DNA from: Fen-1077 sp050014355
Lineage (GTDB): Bacteria > Chloroflexota > Dehalococcoidia > Dehalococcoidales > RBG-16-60-22
NCBI GenBank assembly: GCA_050014355.1
Contig: JBEKDL010000037.1
Location: 1 to 22,191 of the forward strand
Direction: 5' to 3'
Length of the DNA stretch: 22,191 bases
Below are positions 20,209-22,191 of the stretch, piece by piece. A model generated the notes under the pieces. That model saw only the letters and a list, made by a program, of their open reading frames with translations, did no database searches and was not told the DNA's origin. Numbering within the stretch: the stretch's first letter is position 1; each line of letters starts with the position of its first letter. The position numbers and the translations under genes were made by a program.

Positions 20209-21290
20209 TTGGAAAACGGTTCTGAAACCGGGCAAAGCAGTGTGGTATGCCCGGATGCGTCTATTAGTGCTGAAGGGATTAACAAACGCTTCGGCAAGGT
20301 ACAAGCACTGGACAATATTAATCTGGTAATCGAACCGGGCACAGTATTTGCATTACTTGGGCCAAACGGCTCGGGGAAAACGACCCTTGTGCGTATTTTC
20401 ACAACTTTGCTCAGGCCAGACTCTGGCACCGCTCACGTCGCTGGTTATGACGTAGTTTGCGAAGCTCAGTTAGTACGTCCGGCCATCGGACTTGCCGGAC
20501 AATACCCAGCAGTAGAAGAGATACTCACCGGGAAAGAAAATCTGGAAATGATTGGCCAGCTATATCACCTGGGAAAACAGAAAGCCAGAGAACGAGCGAA
20601 AGAATTACTTGAACAGTTTGATCTTTCGGACGCGCGAAAGAATTACTTGAACAGTTTGATCTTTCGGACGCCGCTAGCAGGAAGGTTAAGACATATTCGG
20701 GTGGAATGCGGCGCCGCCTTGATCTGGCAGCGACACTGGTAGCTAAACCATCTATTCTCTTTTTGGATGAGCCGACAACCGGACTTGATCCGCGCAGTCG
20801 CCTGGGACTATGGGAAGTCATTGCCGCTCAAGCGAAAGAATGTAAAACCGTATTTTTAACTACGCAATATCTGGAAGAGGCTGATAGACTGGCTAATAAA
20901 ATCGCTATTATCGATAAAGGGCGGATTCTTCGTGAAGGAACCAATCAAGAATTAAAAGATTGCTGTGGCGGTGATACTTTGGTAAGAGTAAGGATTGCTG
21001 ACCGCAGTGAAATACTAAAAGCTAATAATGCTTTGAAAGAGTTAAGCGGCGATAAACTACATAGCTATCCAGACACAGGAGAAATCACTCTACCGTCGGG
21101 CGGGGGAACAGCTTTGTTGCCTGAAGTAGTTCGCCGCCTTGACGCAGAGAAAATAATGATAGCCGAGCTTGGTCTGAAACCACCGACTCTGGACGACGTT
21201 TTTCTGTCTATCACAGGGCACCCAGCCGAAGAAATAACGGACTTAAAAGAAGGCTCATCAAATATCCCGTCAGGTGATAAACTAAAATGA
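20209..21290 (+). pseudogene. DrrA-type ABC exporter ATPase, frameshifted by a 38-bp duplication
   Basis: This is the ATPase of a two-gene ABC-2 exporter (daunorubicin-resistance DrrA family). The first part (20209-20742 as it stands) has Walker A GPNGSGKTT at 51-59 and the Q-loop region LAGQYPAVEEILTG. The second part (open from 20706) has Walker B ILFLDEPTTGLDPRSR, the H-loop FLTTQYLEEADR, and the DUF4162-like C-terminal region. Between them a perfect 38-bp tandem duplication (20596-20633 and 20634-20671) shifts the frame by two. With one copy removed, the frame reads LSDAASRKVKTYSGGMRRRLDLA, restoring the ABC signature. The start is TTG with AAGGAAGG upstream. As written, the protein would stop at 20742 without a signature motif or Walker B. 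Confidence 0.85.
20596..20671 (+). repeat. Perfect 38-bp tandem duplication
   Basis: Two identical 38-base copies abut at 20633/20634. Because 38 is not a multiple of three, the ATPase frame is broken. The lack of any mismatch suggests a recent event or an assembly artefact. Confidence 0.95.
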
Positions 21291-22066
21291 GTGTAAGCGA
21301 TAACCTATCAAATGCCCTATCTGACATAGGTGTCATGACGCGGCGTAATATGCTGAGGTATATCAGGCTACCTCAATTGCTGGTTTTTAACGCTTTATTG
21401 AACGTAGTCTTGCTGCTACTGTTCAATTACGTTTTTGGGGGTGCTATCAGGACCGGAGGTATCGCCTATATTCAATACTTTTTACCGGGGTTCATGGTAC
21501 AAACCGTGGTATTTGGTTCTACACAGACGAGTGTTGGTCTGGCCGAAGATTTATCCAAGGGTATGATAGACCGCTTTCGTTCTTTACCGATGTCCCGCCC
21601 AGCATTTCTCACGGGTCGGGTTGTTGCCGATACTGTACGCTATGTTATTTTAATAGTGCTTATGATAATCGTAGGCAGCATCATGGGTTTCCGATTTGAG
21701 AACGGAGTGGTACCTGTCCTTGCGGGTGTTGGGCTGATCATACTCTTTGGTATTGCCCTTACCTGGGTGGGTGTTTTCATCGGGATATCTGTCCGAGATG
21801 TGGAGACGGCGCAGGTAGCCGGCTTTGTCTGGGTATTCCCTCTGGTCTTTGCAAGCTCTCTCTATGTTCCCATTGAGACAATGCCTTCATGGTTACAGGT
21901 CTTTGCAAAGATTAATCCGGTAACACCAATGGTAGATACGATGCGTGCACTCTCCCTGGGGGGAAGTGTATCAGCATCGTTATGGAAAACTCTCGCCTGG
22001 AACGGTGCTATTATCCTTGCGTTTCTCACTATGGCACTACGCCGCTATAAGCTCATTGGCCAGTAA
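21287..22066 (+). CDS. ABC-2 type exporter permease (DrrB-like)
   Basis: The 259-residue permease has six predicted membrane helices, e.g. LLVFNALLNVVLLLLFNYVFG (about 30-50), YFLPGFMVQTVVFGS, YVILIVLMIIVGSIMG, VLAGVGLIILFGIALTWVGVFIG, and a final ILAFLTMALRRYK. The segment DLSKGMIDRFRSLPMSRPAFLTGR is the ABC-2 cytoplasmic loop, and INPVTPMVDTMRAL is typical of DrrB/NodJ-like proteins. It overlaps the ATPase gene by four bases (ATGA), so translation is probably coupled. If the ATPase is really truncated, translation of this gene may suffer and the exporter would be inactive. The substrate is unknown. Confidence 0.9.
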   Translation: MSVSDNLSNALSDIGVMTRRNMLRYIRLPQLLVFNALLNVVLLLLFNYVFGGAIRTGGIAYIQYFLPGFMVQTVVFGSTQTSVGLAEDLSKGMIDRFRSLPMSRPAFLTGRVVADTVRYVILIVLMIIVGSIMGFRFENGVVPVLAGVGLIILFGIALTWVGVFIGISVRDVETAQVAGFVWVFPLVFASSLYVPIETMPSWLQVFAKINPVTPMVDTMRALSLGGSVSASLWKTLAWNGAIILAFLTMALRRYKLIGQ

Positions 22067-22090
22067 TTGCCGGAGGAAAAGTACATTAGA

Positions 22091-22122
22091 TTGATTACAT
22101 TTTATGAGTGATATTATTATCA
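22091..22122 (+). promoter_or_regulatory. Putative promoter with Fur/PerR-like half-sites
   Basis: TTGATT (22091-22096) and TATTAT (22115-22120) have an 18-base spacer. TGATA-TTAT-TATCA (22109-22122) is palindromic, and TTATTATCA is the exact complement of the TGATAATAA arm at the perR promoter. Confidence 0.4.
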
Positions 22123-22143
22123 TATGTATAAGGCCGGTGTGAA

Positions 22144-22191
22144 ATGCCAAGTATAAAAGCGTTTTTTACAAACATGTCAGTGCCTATGCCT
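22144..22191 (+). CDS. Start of a further gene, cut by the window end
   Basis: The frame opens with MPSIKAFFTNMSVPMP and is still open at the last base. The upstream AAGG/GGTG is a weak SD. Too little is visible to name a product. A promoter-like region with a Fur-type palindrome lies just before it. Confidence 0.35.
   Translation, partial: MPSIKAFFTNMSVPMP

Noticed and set aside
20706..21290. Independent 194-residue ABC protein
   Set aside because: It lacks Walker A and any SD. It is the displaced second half of the frameshifted ATPase.

Overview
The window looks like chromosomal DNA of an anaerobic bacterium, most probably a Chloroflexota member of the Dehalococcoidia. This is inferred from gene content, not from a marker-gene comparison. 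The supporting points are a cell-division cluster of mraZ, rsmH, ftsA and ftsZ without any peptidoglycan gene, low-potential iron proteins (a 2[4Fe-4S] ferredoxin and a desulforedoxin), a PerR-type regulator, and many short dispersed palindromic repeats of the 'tcattgcgag...gcaatc' type.

Layout. Positions 1-2660 are accessory and repeat-rich: a truncated DNA methyltransferase ending in a palindromic repeat, a small membrane protein, a transposase remnant, a 22-unit heptamer array, an AlkD-like DNA repair gene between two nearly identical 65-bp repeats, and several dispersed repeats. Positions 2570-6745 hold the division cluster, with a four-box MraZ-type operator in front and a strong terminator behind. 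Positions 6850-8300 carry rsmD-coaD-ferredoxin. On the minus strand, 12500 down to 8350 is a probable efflux operon (membrane-fusion adaptor, ABC ATPase, MacB-type permease, CvpA-like protein) preceded by a leader containing an intrinsic terminator and a possible leader peptide. Positions 15861-12498 (minus) carry leuS and proC. A tRNA-Leu(CAA) gene lies back to back with leuS. Positions 16060-17480 hold three small proteins of unknown function, followed by tRNA-Gln(UUG).

The right part (17600-22191) is accessory again: a cupin gene interrupted near its start by two palindromic units of the type that also truncates the methyltransferase; an unknown two-TM protein; a perR-desulforedoxin pair with a palindrome in its promoter; a DrrAB-type ABC exporter whose ATPase gene is broken by a perfect 38-bp tandem duplication; and the first codons of one more gene.

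The core genes are ordinary housekeeping genes. The main points of interest are the MraZ operator, the attenuator-like leader of the efflux operon, the repeat elements that lie inside genes, the 38-bp duplication in the ABC ATPase, and several small genes. I did not find a large, clearly new defence or biosynthetic system.
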